64,000 nucleotides of DNA, from positions 1-64,000 of the forward strand of contig NZ_BSRG01000003.1 in NCBI RefSeq assembly GCF_040363165.1. Reading direction: 5' to 3'. This document shows positions 1 through 8,239 of the stretch, piece by piece; position 1 is the first letter of the stretch, and each line of letters opens with the position of its first letter. The notes under the pieces are model-generated. The model was not told where the DNA came from. It worked only from the letters and a program-made list of their open reading frames with translations, and searched no databases. The position numbers and the translations under genes were made by a program. The stretch is from Thermus sp. LT1-2-5. GTDB lineage: Bacteria; Deinococcota; Deinococci; Deinococcales; Thermaceae.

Positions 1-318
1 CAGAACCACCAAAGGAAGCCCCTCCCAGTTGGAAACAAGCACAAAAATCTGCGCCTCCGCTAAAATCCGGTCCACATCCAACCTGCGCCCAAGAAAGCGA
101 ACCCGGCTCGCAAGCCCAAGCCCATCAGCCAAAACGCGAACCCTAGCAAGCAACGGCCCATCCCCCACCAGGTCCAAGGTCCAAGGAAGATCCCGAAGCC
201 CCGCCAAAGCCTGAAGAAGAAGAGCGTGATCCTTTTGGGGAGCAAAGCGGGCCACCATGACCAGCCTGGGAGGCTCCCGTCCCGGGTCAGCCCGAAAAGG
301 AGTGTCCGGCACCCCGTT
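1..318 (-). pseudogene. Glycosyltransferase family 4 remnant (C-terminal half, runs off left edge)
   Basis: The minus strand is open from about 318 to the window edge. It reads as the second half of a GT4 (group 1) glycosyltransferase: a linker NGVPDTPFRAD, the donor-domain start LVMVARFAPQKDHALLLQAL, then LVGDGPL, VRFLGR and the nucleotide-sugar motif NWEGLPLVVL at the edge. The acceptor-binding N-terminal half is absent: upstream of NGV the frame simply runs into pxpA in another frame, with no start codon. I therefore call it a truncated gene. Third-position A/T is commoner than in its neighbours, which suggests acquired DNA. The family assignment is from motifs and is fairly secure; the 3' end cannot be seen. 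Confidence 0.72.
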
Positions 319-329
319 CCATCCCTCGT

Positions 330-1109
330 CTATTGGTCGCGTATCCCTCCAAACGCCCGCACCTCTACCCCCGCCGCCTCCAGGGCCGCCCGTACCGCCT
401 GGGCCACCTGGGGGGCGTTGGGGTTATCCCCGTGGATGCACAGGGTGTCCGCCCGCACCGCCACTTCCCCCCCGTCCAGGGCCTCCACCTTCCCCTCCAG
501 GACCATGCGCACCGCCCGCCGGGCCGCCTCCTTTGGGTCGGTGATCCAGGAGCCCGGGAGGGAGCGGGGGGCAAGCTGGCCGTTTTGCAAATAGGCCCGC
601 TCGGGGAAAGCCTCGAGGACCACCCTAAGCCCCGCCCGCCTCGCCTCCTCCTCGTACACCGTGCCGGGCAGAACCACCAGGGGAAGCCCCGGGTCAAAGG
701 ACCGCACCGCCTCGGCGATGGCCCGGGCCGTCTCCCGGTCCCGACACGCCTTGAGGTAAAGCGCCCCGTGGGGCTTCACGTGGTGGAGGGAAAGGCCCTC
801 GGCCTTCAGGAAGGCATAAAGGGCGCCGATCTGGTAGAGCACGTCGGCGTAGACCTCCTCCGGAGCCACGGCCATCTCCCGCCGGCCAAACCCCACCAGG
901 TCGGGGAAGCCAGGGTGGGCTCCCACCGCCACCCCGTGGGCCTTGGCTAGGGCCACCGCCTCCCGCATGCGCAAGGGGCTTCCCCCATGGAAGCCGCAGG
1001 CCAGGTTCACCGAGGTCACCAAGGGAAAGAGCTCCCGGTCGTGCCCGTAAGTATAGACCCCGTAGGACTCCCCCGCATCCGCATTCAGATCCACCCAACG
1101 CTCCGCCAT
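330..1109 (-). CDS. pxpA: 5-oxoprolinase subunit PxpA (LamB/YcsF family)
   Basis: The 259-residue product matches the LamB/YcsF family over its full length. Motifs are LNADAGESYG at the N-terminus, SVNLACGFHGGSP, VGAHPGFPDLVGFGRR, HHVKPHGALY and CIHGDNPNAP near the C-terminus. PxpA is one subunit of the ATP-dependent 5-oxoprolinase PxpABC, which opens the toxic glutamate by-product 5-oxoproline (pyroglutamate) to glutamate in the cytosol. No pxpB or pxpC is visible; upstream on the same strand, 12 bp away, is an unrelated-looking gene. The start ATG at 1109 gives the family's normal length and N-terminal motif. Its stop codon abuts the glycosyltransferase remnant. Confidence 0.93.
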   Translation of the reverse strand: MAERWVDLNADAGESYGVYTYGHDRELFPLVTSVNLACGFHGGSPLRMREAVALAKAHGVAVGAHPGFPDLVGFGRREMAVAPEEVYADVLYQIGALYAFLKAEGLSLHHVKPHGALYLKACRDRETARAIAEAVRSFDPGLPLVVLPGTVYEEEARRAGLRVVLEAFPERAYLQNGQLAPRSLPGSWITDPKEAARRAVRMVLEGKVEALDGGEVAVRADTLCIHGDNPNAPQVAQAVRAALEAAGVEVRAFGGIRDQ

Positions 1110-1121
1110 ACCCCTAGGGTA

Positions 1122-1835
1122 TCAAGGGGGGTAGCCAAGCCCCCCCAGGACCACCTTCACCCGTTCCGCCCAAAGCTCCTCCCGGGAGTAGATGGCCTGG
1201 ACCCGCTCGTGGGCTTTTGGGTCCACGGGGGCCAGGGCCAAGAGGGCGTGGAAGGGCTGAAGCAGGGCCAGGGGAAGCCCGCCCCCGGCGTAGAGGAGGA
1301 GGTCGGACCTTAGGGCCAAGGCCTCCACCTCCTCCCGCCTCAAGGCCACGTGCCCCCGGGCCCTTTGCGGCAGGCGGGCCAGGAAGGCGTCCCCCTCGGC
1401 GAAGCTGGGGGCGACCACGGAAACCTGGGCCAAGGCGCGGAGGAAGGGGGCTAAGGCGGGGCGCAACGGACCAAGCCAAAGGGCCTTGGCCCCCGGGAAG
1501 TGGGCGGCAAGGAAGCGCTCCAAGGCCACCCCTTCCGCATACTGGCCCACGGCTCCCCCCACCCCCACGGCCACCAGGTCCACCAAGCCCGCCGTTTCCG
1601 CCTCCGCCTCCAAGCGCATCCCCTCCGGGGGGGGAAGCCCCTCCGCCAAAACCAACCCGGCGAGCCCCAGGGGCAAAAGGCAAGGGAGAAGCTCCCAGGG
1701 GTTTTCCGCCTCCACGGGGTAGGGGAAAAGGGGGAGGCGCAAAGACACCACCTCCGCCACCAAAGGGTCAAAGAAGCTGGCGTCGCCCCGGTGGAGGAAG
1801 GGCAAGGGGCGGGTCTTGTGGTAGGGGGGCCACAC
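1122..1835 (-). CDS. Unrecognised protein with shikimate-dehydrogenase-like layout
   Basis: A 237-residue protein rich in Leu, Ala and Pro, lying 9 bp downstream of uvrD and 12 bp upstream of pxpA, so probably co-transcribed with both. I do not recognise a specific family. The order of segments resembles AroE: an N-terminal FLHRGDASFFDPL, a middle LPLGLAGLVL where AroE has its substrate loop, then AGLVDLVAVGVGGAVGQY where AroE carries IGAVNT and the NTDG stretch, then alternating strands and helices like a Rossmann half. The catalytic Lys/Asp signature and the GAGG dinucleotide motif are not visible. It could be a catalytically dead paralogue or a different alpha/beta protein. The comparison is my inference; the open frame and its Thermus-like codon use are seen directly. 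Confidence 0.6.
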   Translation of the reverse strand: MWPPYHKTRPLPFLHRGDASFFDPLVAEVVSLRLPLFPYPVEAENPWELLPCLLPLGLAGLVLAEGLPPPEGMRLEAEAETAGLVDLVAVGVGGAVGQYAEGVALERFLAAHFPGAKALWLGPLRPALAPFLRALAQVSVVAPSFAEGDAFLARLPQRARGHVALRREEVEALALRSDLLLYAGGGLPLALLQPFHALLALAPVDPKAHERVQAIYSREELWAERVKVVLGGLGYPP

Positions 1836-1844
1836 GGCTACCTC

Positions 1845-3926
1845 CTAGGCGGGGCGCAGGTCGGCGTACTTGAGGGAAAGGCGCTTGAGCCCCACCCCCT
1901 CAAAGTGCACCGTGACCTCGTCCCCCGAGGCCGCCACCACGGTGCCCGGACCGAAGCGGGGGTGGACCACCCTCTCCCCTCCCTTAAACGCCCCGGGCTT
2001 GGGCCGGTGTGTGGGGGGGACGGGCTTCGGGCTTCGGTAGGGGTCGTATTCCTGGTAGAGCCCCTCTTCCACTTCCTCCAAGAAGCGGCTTGGCCGGGTA
2101 GCCTCGAGGCGGCCGTAAATCTCCCGTTCCTCGGCGTAGGACAGGTAAAGCCTCTCCTGGGCCCGGGTCACCCCCACGTAGAAGAGGCGGCGCTCCTCCT
2201 CCAGGGCCTCGAGGGTGCTAAGGGAGTTCCGGTGGGGCAGAAGCCCCTCCTCCACCCCCACCAGAAAGACCACGGGGAACTCCAGGCCCTTGGCGTTGTG
2301 GAAGGTCATGAGGGAAACCTTCCCCTGCGCCTCCGCCGGCTCCTCCGCCCGGGCGGTGAGGGCCACCTTGTCCAGGAATTCCAGGAGGCTTTCCGCCTCC
2401 TTGGCCGCCCGCAGGAGCTCCTCCACGTTTTCCAGCCGATCCTCGTGGTCCTCGGGGTAGGCCTCCTTGAGGTAAGCGGGGTAGTCGGTGGCCTGAAGGA
2501 GGTGGCGGAAAAAGGCCTCCGCCGGGCCAAAGGCCAGGTCCATAAGCTCCTCCATCAGGGCCACGAAATGGCGCACGGGCTCGGGGCGGGGCAACACCCC
2601 TTCCGCCGCCTTCAGGGCCTCAAAAAGGGGAAGGCCCTTCTCCAAGGCTAGGCGGGCCACCTTCTCCATCGTGGCCGGGCCGATGCCCCGGGGGGGCGTG
2701 TTCAGGATGCGTTTCAGGCTCACGCTGTCCAGGGGGTTTAGGGCCAGGCGGGCGTAGGCCAGAAGGTCCTTCACCTCGGCCCGCTCAAAGAAGCCCACCC
2801 CGCCCACCACCCGCACCCCAATGCCCCGGCTGGCCAAGGCCTGCTCCAGGAGGCGGCTTTGGGCGTTGGTGCGGTAGAGGACCGCCACCCGGTCAAAAGG
2901 TGGCCCCAGGCGCAGGATTTCCTCCGCCACGAAGCGGGCCTCTTCCCGGGCGTCCTTGGCGCGGAAAAGCCGCACCGGCTCCCCACCCCCCTTCACCGGG
3001 CGTAGGGTCTTTTCCAGGCGCAGGGCGTTCTTAACGATGACGGCGTTGGCGAAGCGGAGGATGGCCTCGGTGGAGCGGTAGTTCTCCTCCAGGCGGTAGA
3101 CCTTGGCCCCGGGAAAGTCCTCCGTGAACTGGAGGATGTTTTTAATGTCCGCCGCCCGGAAGGAGTAGATGCCCTGGTCCGGGTCCCCCACGGCCATGAG
3201 GTTGGCCTCCTCGCCCGCCAGGAGCTTGGTGAAGCGGTACTGCACGGGGTTTGTGTCCTGGTACTCGTCCACGTGGACGAAGCGGGCCCGCTTGCGCACC
3301 CTCCTCAAGACCTCCGGGTCCCCTTCCAAAAGCCTCAGGGCGTAGAGGAGGATGTCGCCAAAGTCCAAGGCCCCTTGCGCCTGCAGGGCCTCCTGGTAGC
3401 GGTGGAGGACGTCTTTTAGCCTGCCCCGGGAAAGCCCGGCGTAATACTCGGGAAGCTCCGCCAAAAGGGCCTCAGGCGGCTCCCCCCGGTTCTTGGCCCG
3501 GTCCAAGAGGGCCTTGATGGGCCCGGGCTTGGCGGAAAGGCCGAGCTCCTTCAGGACCTCCTTGAGGAGGGCCGTCTGGTCATCCTCGTCGTAGACCACG
3601 AAGCCCGGCTTCAGGCCCACCCGCTCCCCATAGGCCCGGAGGATGCGCAAGGCGGCGGCGTGGAAGGTGGAAACCCAGACCTCCCCCGCGCCTTTGACCA
3701 TGCCCTTCAGCCGCTCCCGCATCTCCTCCGCCGCCTTGTTGGTAAAGGTGACCGCCAGGATCTCCGTGGGGTAGACGCCCCGGTGGGCCACCAGGTAGGC
3801 CACCCGGTGGACCACGGTGCGGGTCTTGCCGCTCCCGGCCCCCGCCACCACCAAGGCGGGGCCTTGGAAGTGGAGAACCGCCTGGCGTTGGGCCTCGTTC
3901 AAGGAGGAGAGGAGAGCCTCGTCCAC
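1845..3926 (-). CDS. uvrD: UvrD/PcrA-type superfamily 1 DNA helicase
   Basis: A 693-residue ATP-dependent 3'-5' DNA helicase. SF1A motifs appear in order: Q-motif LNEAQRQAV, Walker A GAGSGKT, Ia TFTNKAA, Walker B with DEYQDTN, motif III GDPDQGIYSFRAA, motif IV ENYRS, motif V TFHNAKGLEF and motif VI VGVTRAQERL. The C-terminal 50 residues (FKGGERVVHPRFGPGTVV onward) form the Tudor-like domain that binds RNA polymerase in PcrA. The protein acts in nucleotide-excision and replication-linked repair. The start is GTG at 3926; no Shine-Dalgarno is visible, and a TAGACT box ends 7 bases upstream, consistent with a leaderless message. The gene is divergent from the phosphohexomutase-like gene across a palindrome. 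Confidence 0.95.
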   Translation of the reverse strand: MDEALLSSLNEAQRQAVLHFQGPALVVAGAGSGKTRTVVHRVAYLVAHRGVYPTEILAVTFTNKAAEEMRERLKGMVKGAGEVWVSTFHAAALRILRAYGERVGLKPGFVVYDEDDQTALLKEVLKELGLSAKPGPIKALLDRAKNRGEPPEALLAELPEYYAGLSRGRLKDVLHRYQEALQAQGALDFGDILLYALRLLEGDPEVLRRVRKRARFVHVDEYQDTNPVQYRFTKLLAGEEANLMAVGDPDQGIYSFRAADIKNILQFTEDFPGAKVYRLEENYRSTEAILRFANAVIVKNALRLEKTLRPVKGGGEPVRLFRAKDAREEARFVAEEILRLGPPFDRVAVLYRTNAQSRLLEQALASRGIGVRVVGGVGFFERAEVKDLLAYARLALNPLDSVSLKRILNTPPRGIGPATMEKVARLALEKGLPLFEALKAAEGVLPRPEPVRHFVALMEELMDLAFGPAEAFFRHLLQATDYPAYLKEAYPEDHEDRLENVEELLRAAKEAESLLEFLDKVALTARAEEPAEAQGKVSLMTFHNAKGLEFPVVFLVGVEEGLLPHRNSLSTLEALEEERRLFYVGVTRAQERLYLSYAEEREIYGRLEATRPSRFLEEVEEGLYQEYDPYRSPKPVPPTHRPKPGAFKGGERVVHPRFGPGTVVAASGDEVTVHFEGVGLKRLSLKYADLRPA

Positions 3927-3932
3927 GGGGTG

Positions 3933-3954
3933 GAGTCTACCACGCGGTAGACTC
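3933..3954. promoter_or_regulatory. Palindrome carrying back-to-back -10 boxes for divergent leaderless genes
   Basis: A perfect inverted repeat, GAGTCTACC and GGTAGACTC with a 4-base spacer, sits between uvrD and the divergent gene at 3961. Each arm contains TAGACT reading outward. On the plus strand TAGACT ends 7 bases before ATG 3961; on the minus strand it ends 7 bases before GTG 3926. Both mRNAs would begin at or next to their start codons. No good -35 hexamer is seen on either side. A symmetrical repressor or activator site is possible. Confidence 0.55.
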
Positions 3955-3960
3955 TAGGAC

Positions 3961-4851
3961 ATGGAGCTTCGTCCCACGCAGGAGGGCTTCTTGGGTGAAC
4001 TCGCCCGGGACTTCACCTTCGCCACCTTGGCCCGGCTCGCGGCAGGGTTTGGCGAGCGCCTGAAGGAAGAGGGCGTAGAGCGGGTGGTGGTGGGCCACGA
4101 CGCCCGTTTCCTGGCCCGGGAGATGGCGGAGGAGGCGGCAGAGGTGCTTTCGGCCTTGGGCCTGGAAACCTTCCTCCTTCCCGGGCCTTCCCCCCTTCCC
4201 CTTTTCGGCTTCGCCCTGGAAGAGGCGAAGGCGGGGGGGCTTTACCTCACTGCCGGGCGCAAGCCCGCCCGCTTCCAAGGGGTCAGGCTCCGCCTCGGTC
4301 CCGGAAAGCCCCTTCCCGGGGAGGCGGTGCCCTTCTTACCCCCCCCGGAGGCCCGGGGGGCCTTTACCCTCTTGGACGTCAAGAAGGCCTACCTGGAGCG
4401 CCTGCGGCAAAGCGCCGGGGAAGGGGCCAAGAAGAAGGGCGTGGTCTACCTGGACGCCATGGGGGGAGCGGGGGGTGGGGTCCTGCCTGGGGTGTGGAAA
4501 CTGCTTAGCCTCGAGGCGGAACTCCGGGAACTCCACCCCCTCCCCCACCCCCTCTTCTACGGGGTGGACCCGGACCCGAGGCCGGAGAACCTGAAGACCC
4601 TGCGGATCCTCCTCCAGGCGCAAGAGCCTCCGGCCTTGGGCTTTGCCCTGGACGGGGACGCCTGCCGCCTGGCCGTCTACCTCCCGGGCGGAACGCCCCT
4701 GGAGGAGGAGGCGGTTTTGGCGCACCTGAGGGAAATCCTGGGCAGCAAGGAGGTGGAAGGGGACGGGGAAGGGGGTTTCCGCTTCCCCTGGCACCTACAG
4801 GAGCCCGACCCCTTCCTCGCCGCCCTGCTCCTCTTGGGGGCTCTCTTATGA
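3961..4851 (+). CDS. Degenerate, shortened phosphohexomutase homologue
   Basis: This 296-residue protein follows the fold order of alpha-D-phosphohexomutases (phosphoglucomutase/phosphomannomutase): an N-terminal ARDFTFATLARLA, then VVVGHDARFLARE, and a third-domain GFALDGDACRLAV around residue 231. Family members usually exceed 430 residues, so the C-terminal domain IV is missing. The catalytic phosphoserine loop (normally TASHNP) reads TAGRKP at residues 97-102, and the metal loop DGDADR reads DGDACR at 231-236. Phosphotransfer therefore seems unlikely. The frame is intact and overlaps the next start by 4 bases (ATGA), so it is maintained and probably binds a sugar phosphate or plays a regulatory role (inference). 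ATG 3961 is placed by the -10 box just upstream. Confidence 0.72.
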   Translation: MELRPTQEGFLGELARDFTFATLARLAAGFGERLKEEGVERVVVGHDARFLAREMAEEAAEVLSALGLETFLLPGPSPLPLFGFALEEAKAGGLYLTAGRKPARFQGVRLRLGPGKPLPGEAVPFLPPPEARGAFTLLDVKKAYLERLRQSAGEGAKKKGVVYLDAMGGAGGGVLPGVWKLLSLEAELRELHPLPHPLFYGVDPDPRPENLKTLRILLQAQEPPALGFALDGDACRLAVYLPGGTPLEEEAVLAHLREILGSKEVEGDGEGGFRFPWHLQEPDPFLAALLLLGALL

Positions 4852-5801
4852 GGGAGATCCTGCCCGGGGTCTTCCTGCTTCCCGTGCCCATCCCTTACCC
4901 CTTGAAGACGGTGAACCTCTACCTCCTCAAGGGGGACGGGGAGGTGGCCCTTTTGGACACCGCCTTGGACACCCGCACCGCCCGGGGAAGCCTGGAGCTT
5001 TACCTGGCAGAGCTCGGCCTTTGCTTCCAGGACGTCAAGGTGGTCCTCCTCACCCACCACCACCCCGACCATTACGGCCTTTCGGGCTTCCTCGAGGGGC
5101 TTGGGGCGCGGGTCTTCCTCCACGAGGAGGAGCTAAACCGGGGCCACCGCTTCTGGCTTGTCCCCGAGGCCTTTGAGGAGGCGTCTTGGCGGCTTTTCCG
5201 GGACCACGGCACCCCAGAGGAGGCCCTTTGGGGCATCCGGGAAACCATGGCCAAAACCCGGCAAAGGGTCCACCCGCCGCAAAACCCCTGGCCCCTAAAG
5301 GACGGGGAGGTCCTGGAGGTGGCGGGCAAGCGGCTTCGGGTCCTTTGGACCCCGGGCCACGCCGACGGGCACGTGGCCTTTTACCTGGAAGAGGAAGGGG
5401 TCCTGTTGGCGGGGGACGCCCTCTTGGACCACGTTTCCCCCAACGTGGGCCTTTGGGCCTACACCCGGGAGAACCCCCTGAAGGACTTCCTTGGGTCCTT
5501 GGAACGCCTGGCGGGGCTTCCCGTCCAGGTGGCCCACGCCGGGCACTTCGGCCCCATCCGGGACGTGAGGAAGCGGGCTAAGGAGCTTCTCGCCCACCAC
5601 GAGGAGCGCCTGCAAAGCCTCCTGGCGCTCCTGGAGGGCCCCAAGAGCGCCTGGGAGCTTTCCCTTCTCCTCTTCCCCCAGGAGTTGGACGCCGCCGGGC
5701 GCCGCTTCGCCTTCGCCGAAACCCTGGCCCACCTGGAGTACCTGCGAAGGGAAGGCCTGGTGGACCGGGAAGGCCCCCCCTACCGCTACTTCCGGGTCTA
5801 G
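4848..5801 (+). CDS. Metallo-beta-lactamase-fold hydrolase
   Basis: A 317-residue MBL-fold enzyme. The di-metal motif THHHPDHYG lies at residues 69-77, followed by the later ligand segments TPGHADGHVAF and LLAGDALLD, and a C-terminal HAGHFGPI histidine. The region after about residue 240 is a helical winged-helix-like extension, ending LEYLRREGLVDREG. This architecture is common in hydrolases such as glyoxalase II-like or acyl-thioesterase-like proteins; the substrate cannot be deduced. It overlaps the degenerate phosphohexomutase by ATGA, so the two are translationally coupled. Confidence 0.88.
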   Translation: MREILPGVFLLPVPIPYPLKTVNLYLLKGDGEVALLDTALDTRTARGSLELYLAELGLCFQDVKVVLLTHHHPDHYGLSGFLEGLGARVFLHEEELNRGHRFWLVPEAFEEASWRLFRDHGTPEEALWGIRETMAKTRQRVHPPQNPWPLKDGEVLEVAGKRLRVLWTPGHADGHVAFYLEEEGVLLAGDALLDHVSPNVGLWAYTRENPLKDFLGSLERLAGLPVQVAHAGHFGPIRDVRKRAKELLAHHEERLQSLLALLEGPKSAWELSLLLFPQELDAAGRRFAFAETLAHLEYLRREGLVDREGPPYRYFRV

Positions 5802-5828
5802 AGCCCCTTGCCCCGCCGGATAACGGGG

Positions 5829-5851
5829 GGTAAACTTTGACCCGGTTCAAG
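5829..5851. promoter_or_regulatory. Candidate operator upstream of the acyl-CoA synthetase
   Basis: The 5' leader contains ACTTTGACC, followed by an imperfect dyad (arms TAAACTT and CGGTTCA), immediately before the Shine-Dalgarno sequence AAGGAGGTG. The same ACTTTGACC core, as the centre of a perfect dyad, precedes the PaaI thioesterase at 23366-23384. Both genes handle acyl-CoA, so a shared repressor is plausible. This is inference from two sites only. Confidence 0.35.
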
Positions 5852-5859
5852 GAGGTGCC

Positions 5860-7506
5860 ATGCATCCTTGGTACGCACACTACGATCCCGGGGTTCCCAA
5901 GGAGGCCCCAAGGCCGGTGCTCCTGACCGAGGCCCTGCGGGAAAATGCCCGCCGCTACCCGAAGAAGGTGGCCTTGGCGTTCCTGGGGCGAAGTATCTCC
6001 TACGCCGCCTTGTGGCGCGAAGTCGAGGCCTTCGCCAAGGGCCTGCAGGAGGCGGGCGTGAGGAAGGGGGACCGGGTGGCCATCATGCTCCCCAACTCCC
6101 CCCAGTTCGTGGTGGCCTTCTTCGGCACCCTCCTGGCGGGGGGCGTGGCGGTGAACACCAACCCCATGTACACCCCCAGGGAGCTACGGCACCAGCTACG
6201 GGACTCCGGGGCCAAGGCCCTGGTCATCCTGGACCAGCTCCTTCCCCGCTACCAAGAGGTGAAAGGGGAAGCCCCCGTGGACCTCCTGGTGCGCACGGGC
6301 ATCCAAGACTACCTTCCCTTCCCCAAGAACCTCCTCTATCCCCTCATGCTCAAGCGCCAGGGGCAGGCCCCCAAGAACCGGGAAGGCACCCCCTGGCGGG
6401 CCTTCCTCAAGCGGGGGAAGCCTGACCCCGTGGCCTTGGAGCTGGACGACCTGGCCCTTTTGCAGTACACCGGGGGGACCACCGGGGTGGCCAAGGGGGC
6501 CATGCTCACCCACCGGAACCTCTCCGCCAACGCCCTGCAGGTGCGGGCCTGGATTCCGGATTTCCGGGAAGGCGAGGAGGTGGTCTTGGGGGCCATTCCC
6601 TTCTTCCACGTCTACGGCATGACCGTGGCCATGAACCTGGCCCTCCTGGGGGCGGCCAAGCTGGTCCTCCTTCCCCGCCCCGAGATCGGGCCCATCGTGG
6701 AGGCCATAGAAGCGCACCAGGTTAGCCTGTTCCCCGGGGTGCCCACCCTGTACGTGGCCTTCAACAACTTCCCCGGGATCGAGAAGCGCAACCTAAGAAG
6801 CGTCCGAGCCTGCATCTCTGGCTCCGCCCCCTTGCCCCTCGAGGTGGCGGAGCGCTTCATGGCCCTCACCGGGGCCAAGCTGGTGGAGGGCTACGGCCTC
6901 ACCGAGGCCAGCCCCGTGACCCACTGCAACCCCCTCCACGGCCCGAGGAAGCTGGGGAGCGTGGGCCTACCCTTCCCGGGGGTGGAGGCAAAAGTGGTGG
7001 ACGAGGAGGGGCGGGAGGTGCCCCTGGGCGAGGTGGGCGAGCTCATCGTCAAGGGCCCCAACGTCATGAAAGGCTACTGGAACCGCCCCGAGGAAACCCA
7101 AAAGGCCCTCAAGGACGGCTGGCTCTTCACCGGCGACATGGCCCGCATGGACGAAGACGGATACTTCTACATCGTGGACCGCAAAAAGGACATGATCATC
7201 GCCGGAGGCTACAACATCTACCCCCGCGAGGTGGAAGAGGTCCTCTACCAACATGAAGCCGTCCAGGAAGCCGCCGTGGTGGGCGTCCCCGACCCCTACC
7301 GCGGGGAAACCGTGGCCGCCTTCCTCGTCCTCAAGCCCGAGTACCGGGGCAAGGTCACGGAGAAGGACATCGAGGCCTTCTGCCGCAAACACCTCGCCGC
7401 CTACAAGGTGCCCCGCATCCTAGAGTTCCGCGAAAGCCTCCCCAAGTCCAGCGTGGGCAAGATCCTCAAGCGGGAACTCACCAAGGAGGTGGGGCCTAGG
7501 CGGTAG
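5860..7506 (+). CDS. fadD: Long-chain fatty-acid-CoA ligase
   Basis: A 548-residue ANL-superfamily acyl-CoA synthetase that activates fatty acids with ATP and CoA for beta-oxidation. The P-loop-like motif YTGGTTGVAKGA lies near residue 203, the linker-forming GYGLTEASPV near 346, the DGWLFTGDMARMDEDGY hinge near 422, and the C-terminal catalytic lysine motif SSVGKILKREL at the end. Length and motifs match the well-studied Thermus enzyme. The start ATG 5860 has a strong Shine-Dalgarno (AAGGAGGTG) 5 bases upstream. Dodecin follows 9 bp downstream and is probably in the same transcript. Confidence 0.96.
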   Translation: MHPWYAHYDPGVPKEAPRPVLLTEALRENARRYPKKVALAFLGRSISYAALWREVEAFAKGLQEAGVRKGDRVAIMLPNSPQFVVAFFGTLLAGGVAVNTNPMYTPRELRHQLRDSGAKALVILDQLLPRYQEVKGEAPVDLLVRTGIQDYLPFPKNLLYPLMLKRQGQAPKNREGTPWRAFLKRGKPDPVALELDDLALLQYTGGTTGVAKGAMLTHRNLSANALQVRAWIPDFREGEEVVLGAIPFFHVYGMTVAMNLALLGAAKLVLLPRPEIGPIVEAIEAHQVSLFPGVPTLYVAFNNFPGIEKRNLRSVRACISGSAPLPLEVAERFMALTGAKLVEGYGLTEASPVTHCNPLHGPRKLGSVGLPFPGVEAKVVDEEGREVPLGEVGELIVKGPNVMKGYWNRPEETQKALKDGWLFTGDMARMDEDGYFYIVDRKKDMIIAGGYNIYPREVEEVLYQHEAVQEAAVVGVPDPYRGETVAAFLVLKPEYRGKVTEKDIEAFCRKHLAAYKVPRILEFRESLPKSSVGKILKRELTKEVGPRR

Positions 7507-7515
7507 GATAGCCCC

Positions 7516-7722
7516 ATGGGCAAGGTGTACAAGAAGGTGGAGCTGGTGGGGACGAGTGGGGAGGGCCTCGAGAACGCTATCCAAGCCGCTTTGGAGCGGG
7601 CGCAGAAAACCCTCCGCCACCTGGACTGGTTTGAGGTCAAAGAGATCCGGGGCACCATCGGCCCGGAAGGGGTAAAGGAGTACCAGGTGGTCCTGGAGGT
7701 GGGGTTCCGCCTGGAGGAATAG
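7516..7722 (+). CDS. Dodecin, flavin/CoA-binding storage protein
   Basis: A 68-residue dodecin: KVYKKVELVGTSGEGLENAI, then the central LDWFEVKEIRG with the Trp that stacks on flavin, and the C-terminal strand EYQVVLEVGFRLEE. Dodecins assemble as hollow dodecamers that bind FMN dimers, and the Thermus form also binds CoA. It lies 9 bp after the acyl-CoA synthetase, which fits a role in buffering flavin/CoA during fatty-acid metabolism (inference). Confidence 0.95.
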   Translation: MGKVYKKVELVGTSGEGLENAIQAALERAQKTLRHLDWFEVKEIRGTIGPEGVKEYQVVLEVGFRLEE

Positions 7723-7749
7723 GCGCCCTCCTTCCGAAAGCGCTACCCC

Positions 7750-7778
7750 TTTACACACCCTTACTCAAGGGATATGCT
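7750..7778 (+). promoter_or_regulatory. Sigma-A promoter of the DUF2267 gene
   Basis: TTTACA at 7750-7755 and TATGCT at 7773-7778 are separated by 17 bases. They are followed by an AAGGAGGTGA ribosome-binding site and ATG 7802. This is one of the few conventional leadered promoters in the window. Confidence 0.7.
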
Positions 7779-7801
7779 AAGGGTGAAGGAGGTGAAGGGG
7801 T

Positions 7802-8239
7802 ATGAGCGCCACTGGTCTGGAGGTCTTTGACGCCACCCTTCACAAAACCCACACCTGGCTCAGGGCCATCATGGAGGAGCTAGGCATAGAGGACCGCCAC
7901 CGGGCCTACATGGCCCTTCGGGCCGTCCTCCATGCCCTCAGGGACCGCTTGCCCGTGGAGGAGGTGGCCCAGCTTGGGGCCCAGTTGCCCATGCTCATCC
8001 GGGGCATCTACTACGAGGGGTGGGATCCCACGGGCAAGCCCCTTAAGGAGCGGCACAAGGAGGAGTTCCTGGCCCACGTGGCCCGGGAGCTCAAAACCCC
8101 TTCCGGCCCGGCGGTGGACCCAGAAAGGGCGGCGCAGGCGGTGTTCAAGGTGCTCAAGCAAAAGGTGACCGAGGGCGAAATCCAAGACGTGCGCCAGCTT
8201 TTGCCCAAGGAACTCCGCGAGCTCTGGCCGGAAGGCTAG
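7802..8239 (+). CDS. DUF2267 family protein
   Basis: A 145-residue helical protein of the DUF2267 family, with the typical N-terminal DATLHKTHTWLRAIMEELG, the repeated helical block AYMALRAVLHALRDRL and VEEVAQLGAQLPMLIRGIYYEGW, then the second half DVRQLLPKELRELWP. The family is widespread and resembles helical bundles, with no established biochemical role. It has its own promoter and strong ribosome-binding site. Its stop codon shares the palindrome CTAG with the stop of the convergent HD-domain gene. Confidence 0.85.
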   Translation: MSATGLEVFDATLHKTHTWLRAIMEELGIEDRHRAYMALRAVLHALRDRLPVEEVAQLGAQLPMLIRGIYYEGWDPTGKPLKERHKEEFLAHVARELKTPSGPAVDPERAAQAVFKVLKQKVTEGEIQDVRQLLPKELRELWPEG

